Shown here piece by piece: positions 52,800 to 60,530 of a DNA stretch of 64,000 bases. The position numbers and the translations under genes were made by a program. This stretch comes from Marispirochaeta aestuarii. GTDB lineage: Bacteria > Spirochaetota > Spirochaetia > JC444 > Marispirochaetaceae. The stretch's first letter is position 1. Each line of letters begins with the position of its first letter. The DNA lies in assembly GCF_002087085.1 (NCBI RefSeq), contig NZ_MWQY01000004.1:1-64000 (forward strand). The letters run 5' to 3'. The notes under the pieces are model-generated. The model ran no database searches, was not told the DNA's origin, and was given only the letters and a program-made list of their open reading frames with translations.

Positions 52800-52828
52800 T
52801 TGACAAAGATCCATGAATATACTATTAT
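52800..52828 (+). promoter_or_regulatory. consensus promoter without a downstream gene
   Basis: TTGACA (52800-52805), exactly 17 bp, then TATTAT (52823-52828). Only about 70 bp separate the expected start from an intrinsic terminator, and no coding frame lies between, so it probably drives a small RNA. Confidence 0.7.
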
Positions 52829-52834
52829 GAATAT

Positions 52835-52904
52835 ATAAAGAGGCTTTCGCCAGGAAACAGCAGAAAAGGAACCGCTCCCCTCACCAGGGTTGAGCGGTTT
52901 TTTT
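52835..52904 (+). ncRNA. candidate small RNA of about 70 nt
   Basis: The interval is framed by a consensus promoter and a strong terminator hairpin (AACCGCTC/GAGCGGTT followed by seven T). The first ATG-like frame stops after three codons. The 5' part is purine-rich (AGAGG, AGGAAACAGCAGAAAAGGAA), which could pair with other RNAs. It is not 4.5S, tmRNA, 6S or RNase P by appearance. It is antisense to no gene except at its last two bases. Confidence 0.5.
52870..52904 (+). terminator. intrinsic terminator
   Basis: AACCGCTC (52870-52877), a 14-base loop, GAGCGGTT (52892-52899) and a T-run to 52904. It ends the candidate small RNA and any read-through from glgX. Confidence 0.85.
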
Positions 52905-53469
52905 AAACCTTCCCGGAAACAAAAAGACTTCTGACCTGCCGGTCGTGGGCTTCCACGGGCAGTCCGAAGAGCAGCTGTTCCCTGAACAGACAGCTGACGG
53001 TATCGACGGATTCGGGCAGAGACGACAACAGGCGATCATAGAAACCGCCGCCGTAACCGATCCGGTATCCCCGACTGTCAAAGGCGAGGCCCGGCACTAT
53101 AATCAGCAGCCCTTCCGCGGCCGCCTGCTCTGCCCTTACCACAGGAGAATCGGCTTCGGGTTCCCGCATTCCGTAGGAATGGACAATCCAGGGGCCGTCA
53201 AGGTTCGGAACCTCATGAAACTGCAGGTGCTTCCTCTCGACCCTGGGAAGAGCAAGACGTTTACCCGAGGCGAGGGCTGCCCCCAGAACAGGCTCCAGGT
53301 TAAACTCATGCCCCATGGGAAGATACGCAAAAACCCAGCAACAGGTCTCCCAGGGGGGAGACTTCAGAAGGGAAGCTGTTACCTCTTTCTCCTGTCGGTG
53401 CCTCTCTTCTTCCGGCAGACCCGACAGCAGGGCCCTGATCTTTTTTCGAATTCGCACCTTTTCTTCCAT
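52903..53469 (-). CDS. 5-formyltetrahydrofolate cyclo-ligase
   Basis: This protein of about 188 residues has the N-terminal basic helix EKVRIRKKIRALLSGLP, GKRLALPRVE, and the nucleotide loop GYRIGYGGGFYDRLL that defines the family. It converts 5-formyl-THF to 5,10-methenyl-THF with ATP, recycling folate. The ATG at 53469 was chosen because the 9 earlier codons are not conserved. It is the last gene of the - strand run from the right edge, but about 90 bp separate it from the cyclophilin-like gene. Confidence 0.92.
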   Translation of the reverse strand: MEEKVRIRKKIRALLSGLPEEERHRQEKEVTASLLKSPPWETCCWVFAYLPMGHEFNLEPVLGAALASGKRLALPRVERKHLQFHEVPNLDGPWIVHSYGMREPEADSPVVRAEQAAAEGLLIIVPGLAFDSRGYRIGYGGGFYDRLLSSLPESVDTVSCLFREQLLFGLPVEAHDRQVRSLFVSGKV

Positions 53470-53558
53470 AGGTCCCCCGAAAAGAAAACGGCCCACCGCA
53501 CACCGAAGGTATTCCTTCTGATCACGGCAGGCCGGAATTGAGCTGAAAATGTCAGGCC

Positions 53559-53921
53559 TTATTTCGCCCTGACTTCAACCTTACCGCCCCGGCATCCTTT
53601 CAGAACCGTGGCATCACCGATGATCCGCCCGAAAACTTCGCCTTCACTGGCAATTCGGGGTTTGGAACCGGTACTGGCCGGAGTAGGACCATAGAAGATG
53701 CAGAAGGCGTTTCCCGGGGGCCAGTAGGCAAGATCTCCGACCTCCATATCGATCTGGGGCTTTTCCACCTCCGGAGATATGGGCATGGAGAAATAGAGCT
53801 CATCTCCCCAGGGGGATGCATGCCCGCTCAGGGGCAGAATGCCGGCAACCTCCCTTCCAAGGGCGGTATCGAAAAGTTCGCCTTCAAGTTCTTGTCCTGC
53901 AACAGAAATAATGATCTTCAT
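53559..53921 (-). CDS. cyclophilin-like fold protein (TM1367/DUF369 type)
   Basis: This 120-residue beta-barrel protein has the family segments GELFDTALGREVAGILPL, WGDELYFSMPI, VGDLAYWPPGNAFCIFYGPT and VFGRIIGDA. This family shares the cyclophilin fold but has no proven prolyl-isomerase activity. GAAGGAG precedes the ATG, and it starts 11 bp after the LarA-like gene, so the two are probably co-transcribed. Confidence 0.85.
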   Translation of the reverse strand: MKIIISVAGQELEGELFDTALGREVAGILPLSGHASPWGDELYFSMPISPEVEKPQIDMEVGDLAYWPPGNAFCIFYGPTPASTGSKPRIASEGEVFGRIIGDATVLKGCRGGKVEVRAK

Positions 53922-53932
53922 GTTTTCTCCTT

Positions 53933-55300
53933 CTATAGAGGGATTCCATAGGGGCCGTCTTTCAGATAGGCGATCCGCGGTTCGCCGGACCCCGTGTAAA
54001 GCTCTTTCAGTTTATCGATTCCGGCGGCCACCAGCTTCGGCACCAGGACCTCCGGATCTGCAGATTCAGGTATACCCGCCATTTCAGATAACCTGGAACC
54101 TGCGGTCAGCTCATACTCGGCATCGCCGAACTGGGGGCTGTAATAGTAAAAGTGATCGATGGGAATCTTTTTGAAGAGGCGGGTCCACATCTGCACCTGC
54201 CACTGCTCCGGAATAAAGGTCCAGTCCGGAGAGAGAAGAATCTTTTCCACCGCCTCGGGACCGCTGAGAGTAAGGATCTGAAGCACCGTCTTGTAGGCAA
54301 GACTCCCTATTGGATCGGTATCGGTATTGTCGGCGAGCATTATTACGTGCCCCCCGGGCTTGATGATCCTGGCAGCCACGGTTCCCGCCTTGGCAACCTG
54401 GTAATGGTTGATCCCCACAAAACCGCCGTGGCTCAGCACGATGTCGTACTGCCCCTCGTAGGGCACGGCGGTATAACTCTTAAGATGCTCCACCGCCGCC
54501 TCATGGGCAGCCTTCAGCTCTCCTGCGAATACCCCGGTTACCTTGAACTGATGGTCCAGGGTAACGTTGACGATATAGTCGGTACCGGCGGTGCTGGCGA
54601 CCTCGAAGGACTCTTCGTGGCAGGGGTTACCCTCCAGAAGCAGGTCCGTGGTGTTCGGATGCGCCATCATGGGGGCTCCGTGGAACACGAAGGTGCTCTC
54701 TTCGCCGATGAGACCGGGACAGATCGATTTTCGTCCCCCTGACGCACCGGCCATGAAGTGGCTCTCCACAAGGCCGGTGAGGATCCGTATATCGCTCTCC
54801 ATATAGAACCTGTTGATGTAGATTTCACTGCCCCGGGCAGTCGTACCCAGGTAGCTCAGGCCCTTGTCATTCTTGCAGTTGTGGTTTTTCACCTGAACCC
54901 CGGCGTCCAGTACCCGGGGATCGATCATCTTCGAGATTTCCGCCTCGGTCAGCCCCCGGTGCATACCGGTGGCCACAAGAACGGTTATTTTTCCAGCCCT
55001 GACCCCCTGTTTCAACAGGCGATCCACGAGGGGCCAGAGGATTCCCTGATCCCCGGTGTATGGAACAGGACGCGTATTATCGGAGATTACGATCACCGCC
55101 GTTGGATCATCGATCTTCTCCTTCTTTTTTCGGATTATCTCGTCGATTCCCGGGCCGCCGATGGACGAGTCCAGGGCCTCCTGAATTTTCTGAGCCGGAT
55201 TGTCCAGGGCGACAGGACTGCCCATACTCAGGATGTCTACCTCGTCTGGAAGTTCCAGAGCGATATGTCTGCTGCCGAAGGGCAGATCAGTTTTCTGCAT
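53933..55300 (-). CDS. larA: LarA-type nickel-dependent lactate racemase/epimerase homologue
   Basis: This protein of about 455 residues retains the catalytic set known from lactobacillar LarA: His114 (VATGMHRG), His181 (VESHFMAGASGG), Lys191 (GGRKSICPGL; the lysine that tethers the nickel-pincer nucleotide) and His208 (FVFHGAP), with DNTRPVP before them. LarA homologues racemise or epimerise many 2-hydroxyacids, so lactate is only one option. The ATG at 55300 with GGAGAACGAC upstream was chosen. The cofactor genes larBCE are not in the window. It follows the aldo/keto reductase in the catabolic cluster. Confidence 0.87.
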   Translation of the reverse strand: MQKTDLPFGSRHIALELPDEVDILSMGSPVALDNPAQKIQEALDSSIGGPGIDEIIRKKKEKIDDPTAVIVISDNTRPVPYTGDQGILWPLVDRLLKQGVRAGKITVLVATGMHRGLTEAEISKMIDPRVLDAGVQVKNHNCKNDKGLSYLGTTARGSEIYINRFYMESDIRILTGLVESHFMAGASGGRKSICPGLIGEESTFVFHGAPMMAHPNTTDLLLEGNPCHEESFEVASTAGTDYIVNVTLDHQFKVTGVFAGELKAAHEAAVEHLKSYTAVPYEGQYDIVLSHGGFVGINHYQVAKAGTVAARIIKPGGHVIMLADNTDTDPIGSLAYKTVLQILTLSGPEAVEKILLSPDWTFIPEQWQVQMWTRLFKKIPIDHFYYYSPQFGDAEYELTAGSRLSEMAGIPESADPEVLVPKLVAAGIDKLKELYTGSGEPRIAYLKDGPYGIPL

Positions 55301-55416
55301 GTCGTTCTCCACACTCTTACAGGATAAGGCCGGGTCAAACAATTGACCTGACAACCAGAGTATACTAGTTTCAGGCAGCTGGGAAAACCCTGTCCTTCTG
55401 AACCGGTGCCCCCGGA

Positions 55417-56403
55417 TCAGCGTATCCTGCTGTCTCCCTGCCATAAATCAGCATTCGGTCCCATGGCGTTTTTCAGCTCCTGCGACTCCCGGGTAAGCCT
55501 GTCGACAACATCCGCAGGCAGGTCTTCTTCCACGTAACGCAGATTATCCGCCAGCTGCTTTTCGTTCCCCGACCCGATTATCACGCTGGATATTCCAGGC
55601 TGTGCCAGAACCCAGCCAATGCCGCAATGGGGCAGGGAGAGTCCCGCCTCGTCGGCTATTTTTTTAAGAGCAGCAATAGTCCTGAATACCAGCTCTTCAT
55701 GCCCCGCTTCGCCGTGCCGTGCGTTGGGGTTCTCAGTGGAAAAGTGCCGCGTTCGTTTGCGTCCAACCGGGAACTCCTCCGGAGAGCTGTACCTGCCGGA
55801 AAGCAGTCCCTGCATGAGGGCGCTGTAGGTCAGCACACCGAGCTTCTTTTCCCGCAGAAAGGGGAGCATTTCAAACTCGATGGCCCTGAAGAGCAGACTG
55901 TAGCCTATCTGATCGCTGATTACAGGGAGACTGCTCTCCGCCAGATTTGCAGGGCCGAAATTGCAGACCCCGAAATGGCGGATTTTACCTTCCTCCAGGA
56001 GACGGGAGATCACCCCTTCCGCCTCCGCCTGGGTAAAGGATGCATCAGTAAAAGGCCAGTGCTGCTGGTACAGATCGATGTAATCCGTTCGAAGGCGCTT
56101 GAGACTCTCTTCGAGAACAGTCCGTATATCCTCGGGGCGGGAAATTCGTTGAGGCATAAACTTGGAAGCCAGGAGGACCTTATCCCGACGTCTTTCCAGG
56201 GCTTCGCCCAGAACCGACTCACTTACCCCATCGCCGTAACCTTCGGCGGTATCGATCAGATTGATGCCCTTATCCATGGCGGCATGCACCATTCTGACGG
56301 ATTCCTTCTTTTCCCGGTCGCCCCAGATGCCGCCTCCGGCAAAAGACCAGGTGCCGAGGGTAAAGCAGGAGACTTCAAGGGGACCCAATGTATTGTAATG
56401 CAT
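55417..56403 (-). CDS. aldo/keto reductase
   Basis: This 328-residue NADPH-dependent TIM-barrel reductase has the catalytic Asp-Tyr-Lys-His set: NLIDTAEGYGDGVSE (Asp, Tyr), VLLASKF (Lys) and DLYQQHWPF (His). The C-terminal cofactor site includes SSVIIGSGNEKQLADN. It matches the YghZ/GlcDH-like branch that reduces small aldehydes or ketones. Good GAGGAAGGA precedes the ATG. It follows the LacI gene by 53 bp, where the palindrome TTTCCATGGAAA (56440-56451) lies. Confidence 0.9.
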   Translation of the reverse strand: MHYNTLGPLEVSCFTLGTWSFAGGGIWGDREKKESVRMVHAAMDKGINLIDTAEGYGDGVSESVLGEALERRRDKVLLASKFMPQRISRPEDIRTVLEESLKRLRTDYIDLYQQHWPFTDASFTQAEAEGVISRLLEEGKIRHFGVCNFGPANLAESSLPVISDQIGYSLLFRAIEFEMLPFLREKKLGVLTYSALMQGLLSGRYSSPEEFPVGRKRTRHFSTENPNARHGEAGHEELVFRTIAALKKIADEAGLSLPHCGIGWVLAQPGISSVIIGSGNEKQLADNLRYVEEDLPADVVDRLTRESQELKNAMGPNADLWQGDSRIR

Positions 56404-56456
56404 ATTTTCCTTCCTCTGATTATTCTGATTCTTTGTCCATTTCCATGGAAACTTTA

Positions 56457-57458
56457 TTACTCTCGAACCGTTTTTCTGATAACAAGTTCCGGGGGCAGGA
56501 TGACGTGCTGGGCATGGTTTTCTTGAACAGGATTTATTTTCTGCACAAGGATCTCCACCGCCGTCCGGCCAAGAATATACTTCGGCTGGGCCATGGTTGA
56601 TAACTCAATCTCCGGAAAGGAGGCAATCGGAATATCATCAAAGCCGATTACTCCGATTCCGGATCCCAGCCTGTCGGGGAGAGCCTTGAGGGCCCGCAGC
56701 AGATCGAGGGCGATCACATCATTGGCTGCGAAGAACGCGTCGGGGCCTTCCCCCCCCTGCAGCTTCGCCACAGCCTTCTTCAGCGCGGCACTGTTTGAGA
56801 CGGCAGGCCCGCTGAAAATCAGCTCAGCGTCATAGAGAATCCCGAAATCCTTTAAGGCTTTGTTATACCCCACCAGGCGGTCTTCATAGGTCTCGGAGGT
56901 TATTTTCCCGCCGACAATGGCGACACGTCTGAATCCCAGCTCGAGCAGATGCCTGGTGGCCAGGTAACCGCCCAGTTCGTGATCGATTGTGACAAAACTT
57001 GTGCTATCCACCGCATTCTTGGTATTGAGAATTACCGACGGGATTCCCGTATCCAGTACCTCAGTTTTCGCATTGGAAGAAACCGGCATTATGAGCAATC
57101 CGTCGACCCGGTTGGAACCAAGCCGCCTGATATACTGGCTTTCCAGTTCAGGAGAGTAGTTCGTGTCCCCAAGAATAAGAGTATAGCCGAACTCCTGGGC
57201 AGCGTTTTCCACGCCCCTGGCTACCTCGGCGGAAAAGGGGTTTGTAATGTCCGGCACCAGCAGACCGATCGTATCGGTCCGCTGCATGACAAGACCCCGG
57301 GCCAGGATATTTGGCTGGTATCCCATGCGTTTGGCCTCTTCCACTACACGTTCCCGCGTAATCGGCTTTACACCGGCTCTGTTTGTTAAAGCCCGCGAGA
57401 CTGTCGTATAGGAGACTCCCAGTTCTTTTGCAATATCCTTGATCGTTACCCTGGCCAC
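56457..57458 (-). CDS. LacI-family transcriptional regulator
   Basis: In this 333-residue protein, residues 1-60 are the LacI helix-turn-helix and hinge (VTIKDIAKELGVSYTTVSRAL, ending YQPNILARGL); the rest is a periplasmic-binding-protein-like effector domain (TIGLLVPDITNPFSAEVARG, then GVIGFDDIPIASF). It sits within the catabolic cluster between dctM and the aldo/keto reductase gene. Two perfect GCAAACGTTTGC palindromes before the first gene of the cluster are the obvious candidate operators. The effector is unknown, presumably the transported substrate or a product. Confidence 0.92.
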   Translation of the reverse strand: MARVTIKDIAKELGVSYTTVSRALTNRAGVKPITRERVVEEAKRMGYQPNILARGLVMQRTDTIGLLVPDITNPFSAEVARGVENAAQEFGYTLILGDTNYSPELESQYIRRLGSNRVDGLLIMPVSSNAKTEVLDTGIPSVILNTKNAVDSTSFVTIDHELGGYLATRHLLELGFRRVAIVGGKITSETYEDRLVGYNKALKDFGILYDAELIFSGPAVSNSAALKKAVAKLQGGEGPDAFFAANDVIALDLLRALKALPDRLGSGIGVIGFDDIPIASFPEIELSTMAQPKYILGRTAVEILVQKINPVQENHAQHVILPPELVIRKTVRE

Positions 57459-57534
57459 GATACCTTCCTCAACAGTGATTTATGGACATCTCTGTGGCCT
57501 TTTCTTTACCATCACGTTGTTCAGCTGCCCCTAT

Positions 57535-58824
57535 CTATTCAAACAATAAATTCGGTACAAATTCTACAACAGGCGGGAAAAAAGCGATCAGCACCAGAAC
57601 CAGTGAGATCGCGATGATGAAGGGTATCAGATCCCGCAGAAACTGCTCTACCCGCAATCCGCTTATCGCCGCTCCCACATACAGACAGGACCCCACCGGC
57701 GGTGTAATCAGACCGATGACAAAACCGAACACCATGGTTATCGTAAAGTGGACCTTGCCCATGCCGATCTGGGTGGCAATCGGCAGAAATATGGGGGTAA
57801 AGATCAGGATGGCCGGCAGGGGATCCAGGAAGGTACCGATAATAAGAAAGGTCGCGAGCATTCCCAGGGTAATAAGGATCGGATTCGTCGTTACCGAGGT
57901 TATCCAGTTACCGACGGCCATTGGAATCTGCGCGATTGCGAAGATCCAGCCCAGAACCATGGCCGCCCCCACGGCAAGCATTACCGCCCCGAGGCGCTGC
58001 ACCACCGTTAGCAGGGTTTTGTACAGAAGTGACCATGAGGGAAAACTCCGCAGCAGAAAAATGCCCACAATTACAGCGTAAAATACCGTCATGGCAGCGG
58101 CTTCGGTGGGGGTAAAAACCCCGCCCAGGATTCCGCCGAAGATAATGACGGGAATACCGATGGCCGGAATCCCGGCCCAGAATACCTGTACACGATCCTT
58201 CCAGCTCATTCGGTGAGCGGCGGGGAAGCCCTTGCGTTTAGCATAGATCAGGCTGACCACCAGCTGCCCCAGGCCGGAGAGTATCCCCGGAACAATTCCC
58301 GCCATAAAGAGGACGGCTACTGAAGAGCTGGTTGCCAGGGCCGCGACAATCATCAGATTGCTGGGGGGAATGATCACCCCTATGGTGGAGGAGCTCACGG
58401 TTACGGCCGTGGCATAACTGCGGGTATACCCGTCTTTTTCCATGGCCGGGATAAGTAGTCCGCCGACAGCAGAAGTATCCGCGGTGGCCGCGCCGGTAAT
58501 CCCGGCAAAAAACATGCTTACAACGATATTCACATGGGAGAGCCCGCCTCTTACATGACCCAGAAAAGCCCGGAAAAGCTTGATCAGCTTTTCAAACAGC
58601 GGTGTTATGGCCATCATCTCCCCGGCCAGCATAAAGAAGGGTATGCACAGCAGAATAAAGTTGTTTACCCCCGCAAAGATCCTCTGTGGTACGATGGAAA
58701 GGGGAATAGCCTCATGAAAGGTTTTAAGGGTTAATATTGCCGTAACCAGCATTGAATACCCGATGGGCATGCCCAGAATCATCAGGCCCAGAAATCCGAC
58801 CAGAATAAAAAGTGCTGTTGTCAT
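57535..58824 (-). CDS. dctM: TRAP transporter large permease
   Basis: This 429-residue protein has the DctM layout of about 12 helices: GFLGLMILGMPIGYSML at the start, GVNNFILLCIPFFMLAG, FAGITGAATADTSAVGGLLI and LITPPVGSCLYVGAAISG near the end. It is the Na+/H+-coupled transport subunit. It overlaps dctQ by 4 bp. With DctP and DctQ it imports a carboxylate-, sulfonate- or similar solute. Confidence 0.94.
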   Translation of the reverse strand: MTTALFILVGFLGLMILGMPIGYSMLVTAILTLKTFHEAIPLSIVPQRIFAGVNNFILLCIPFFMLAGEMMAITPLFEKLIKLFRAFLGHVRGGLSHVNIVVSMFFAGITGAATADTSAVGGLLIPAMEKDGYTRSYATAVTVSSSTIGVIIPPSNLMIVAALATSSSVAVLFMAGIVPGILSGLGQLVVSLIYAKRKGFPAAHRMSWKDRVQVFWAGIPAIGIPVIIFGGILGGVFTPTEAAAMTVFYAVIVGIFLLRSFPSWSLLYKTLLTVVQRLGAVMLAVGAAMVLGWIFAIAQIPMAVGNWITSVTTNPILITLGMLATFLIIGTFLDPLPAILIFTPIFLPIATQIGMGKVHFTITMVFGFVIGLITPPVGSCLYVGAAISGLRVEQFLRDLIPFIIAISLVLVLIAFFPPVVEFVPNLLFE

Positions 58825-59357
58825 TTACCGTCTCCTCCTGCTCTCTTCTCCGCTGCTTCGCTCATAATGTCTCCGATTAGGGTTCGTATCTGCTTCTGGG
58901 CAGTATCGAGCCTGTTCAGAAAGGTTAGAACCATGGAAACAGGCAGGGCAATGTAAATATAATTGAGGGGCATCTCGAGGATTGTGGACAACCCGCTTTT
59001 GCCCTGGTCGTAATAAATGAGGCCCTCCTGGAACAGCACGAACAGGGCATAGAAAATCAGAAGGTTCAGGAGAACTTCAATAACAAGCCTTATCTTTGCG
59101 GGAACCATCTCGATAAAGACTTCGATCCTGAAATGGTCGCCGCTCTTTTCCGCGACAGAAAAGCCGAGGAAGACCATCCAGATAAACATGTATCTCGCCA
59201 CCTCTTCGGACCAGGCGAGGGGACTTTTAAACACGTAGCGCAGCAGTACTGAATAAAACACCACCAGGCTCACGAGTACGAGAATAACAACGGATGTCAC
59301 CTCGATTATCTTGTTCAATACGCTGAATGTTCTTCTCAGCGGATTCTCCTTCAACAT
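58821..59357 (-). CDS. dctQ: TRAP transporter small permease
   Basis: This 178-residue protein has four predicted helices and the DctQ signature SPLAWSEEVARYMFIWMVFL. It partners DctM in the membrane. It overlaps dctM by 4 bp and follows the dctP gene after an 83 bp gap holding a strong hairpin. Confidence 0.93.
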   Translation of the reverse strand: MLKENPLRRTFSVLNKIIEVTSVVILVLVSLVVFYSVLLRYVFKSPLAWSEEVARYMFIWMVFLGFSVAEKSGDHFRIEVFIEMVPAKIRLVIEVLLNLLIFYALFVLFQEGLIYYDQGKSGLSTILEMPLNYIYIALPVSMVLTFLNRLDTAQKQIRTLIGDIMSEAAEKRAGGDGK

Positions 59358-59392
59358 ACATGGGCCTCTTAATTCACTAGATTAGAGCTGCC

Positions 59393-59412
59393 TCCGGCGA
59401 GCAGTCGCCGGA
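59393..59412 (-). other. intercistronic hairpin between dctP and dctQ
   Basis: TCCGGCGA, 4 bases and TCGCCGGA form a perfect 8 bp stem with no T-run after it on the - strand. This is the usual design that partly terminates or stabilises the upstream message, so that the binding protein is made in excess over the permeases. Confidence 0.6.
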
Positions 59413-59440
59413 AGACAGCATTATTCACATTTTTTTAAAC

Positions 59441-60463
59441 TTACCTGGCGTCTTTAACCATCTGCACCAGGTTCTTGCCGATCTCCTTCTCGTACTTGTC
59501 GACGATGGGGGCGACGCTCGCCCGGAACTTGTCAAGTTCCGATTCACTCAACTCGACAACCGTAATCCCTTTATCGCGGATTTTCTGCATCGAGTCTTCC
59601 CAGGCGCCCTGGATGTATTCGAACTGATAGCGAATCGCGCGCTCCGACGCCCTTAATATGGCGTCCTGCAACTCCGGATCAAAGGAATCGAACTTCGCCT
59701 TGTTCATTACCAGCACATTGGAGCTCAAGGTGTGCTTGTCCAGCATGTAGTACTTGATGACGTCGATCCATCCCCAGCTGACTACGCTGGCAGGATCATT
59801 TTCACCGGCATCCACCACGCCTGTCTGGAGGGCGGTATAGAGTTCCGATGAGGGCATGGGCGTGGGCAGCATTCCAAGACGCTTGAACATCTCGATGTAT
59901 ACCGGACTCTCCATACTGCGGATCTTGAGACCTTGGAGATCGCTATAGGAGCGGACCTCCTTCTTGGCGGTGAATATACTCCGGAAGCCAGGGATTATCT
60001 GTCCCAGCAGTATGACCCCGTCGTCGGCGCACTCGGCCTCCAGAACATCCCCTACCTCGCCGAAAACTACCCGGTCAAAATGATCCACACTGTCAAAGAG
60101 GTAGGGCAGATCGAAAATCTTGAACGAGGGGGCCCAGCCCAGAACATAGGTGGTGGCACCCATGGAAAAATCCACGCTTCCCGCCTGAGCCATCTCGAGG
60201 AGTTCCCGTTCGTTGGAACTCAGAGCCCCGGAATGATGCACGGTAAGTTCGATCCGTCCGTTGGATTCCTCTTTGAGATACTCCTTAAACTTGAATGCCA
60301 TATCTCCCATATAACCGCCCTCCGGGGGCTGGCTGGAAGCCATGGTCATCTTGATAACTTCGCTGCCTTTCCCCGCATCCGAAGCGCTCTCTCCCTGTCC
60401 TCCGGCAAAGGCGGAACCTGCCGCCAGACATACCAGAAGAAGCAACACTGCAATCCGTTTCAT
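59441..60463 (-). CDS. dctP: TRAP transporter substrate-binding protein
   Basis: This protein of about 340 residues has a signal peptide (MKRIAVLLLLVCLAAGSAFA). The DctP signature includes GQIIPGFRSIFT and LQGLKIRSMESPVYIEMFKRLG, where the Arg of LKIRS normally binds the substrate carboxylate or other anion, followed by PMPSSELYTALQTGVVDAGE. The presence of that Arg suggests an anionic substrate. The ATG at 60463 was chosen over one 54 bp upstream to give the signal peptide a normal start. It follows the glycyl-radical enzyme gene. Confidence 0.93.
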   Translation of the reverse strand: MKRIAVLLLLVCLAAGSAFAGGQGESASDAGKGSEVIKMTMASSQPPEGGYMGDMAFKFKEYLKEESNGRIELTVHHSGALSSNERELLEMAQAGSVDFSMGATTYVLGWAPSFKIFDLPYLFDSVDHFDRVVFGEVGDVLEAECADDGVILLGQIIPGFRSIFTAKKEVRSYSDLQGLKIRSMESPVYIEMFKRLGMLPTPMPSSELYTALQTGVVDAGENDPASVVSWGWIDVIKYYMLDKHTLSSNVLVMNKAKFDSFDPELQDAILRASERAIRYQFEYIQGAWEDSMQKIRDKGITVVELSESELDKFRASVAPIVDKYEKEIGKNLVQMVKDAR

Positions 60464-60530
60464 ACAAACCTCCAAAAATATTTTCCTGCCTCCGCAACGC
60501 GCAGGCATTATACCCAAGCCTGTGTACTCG

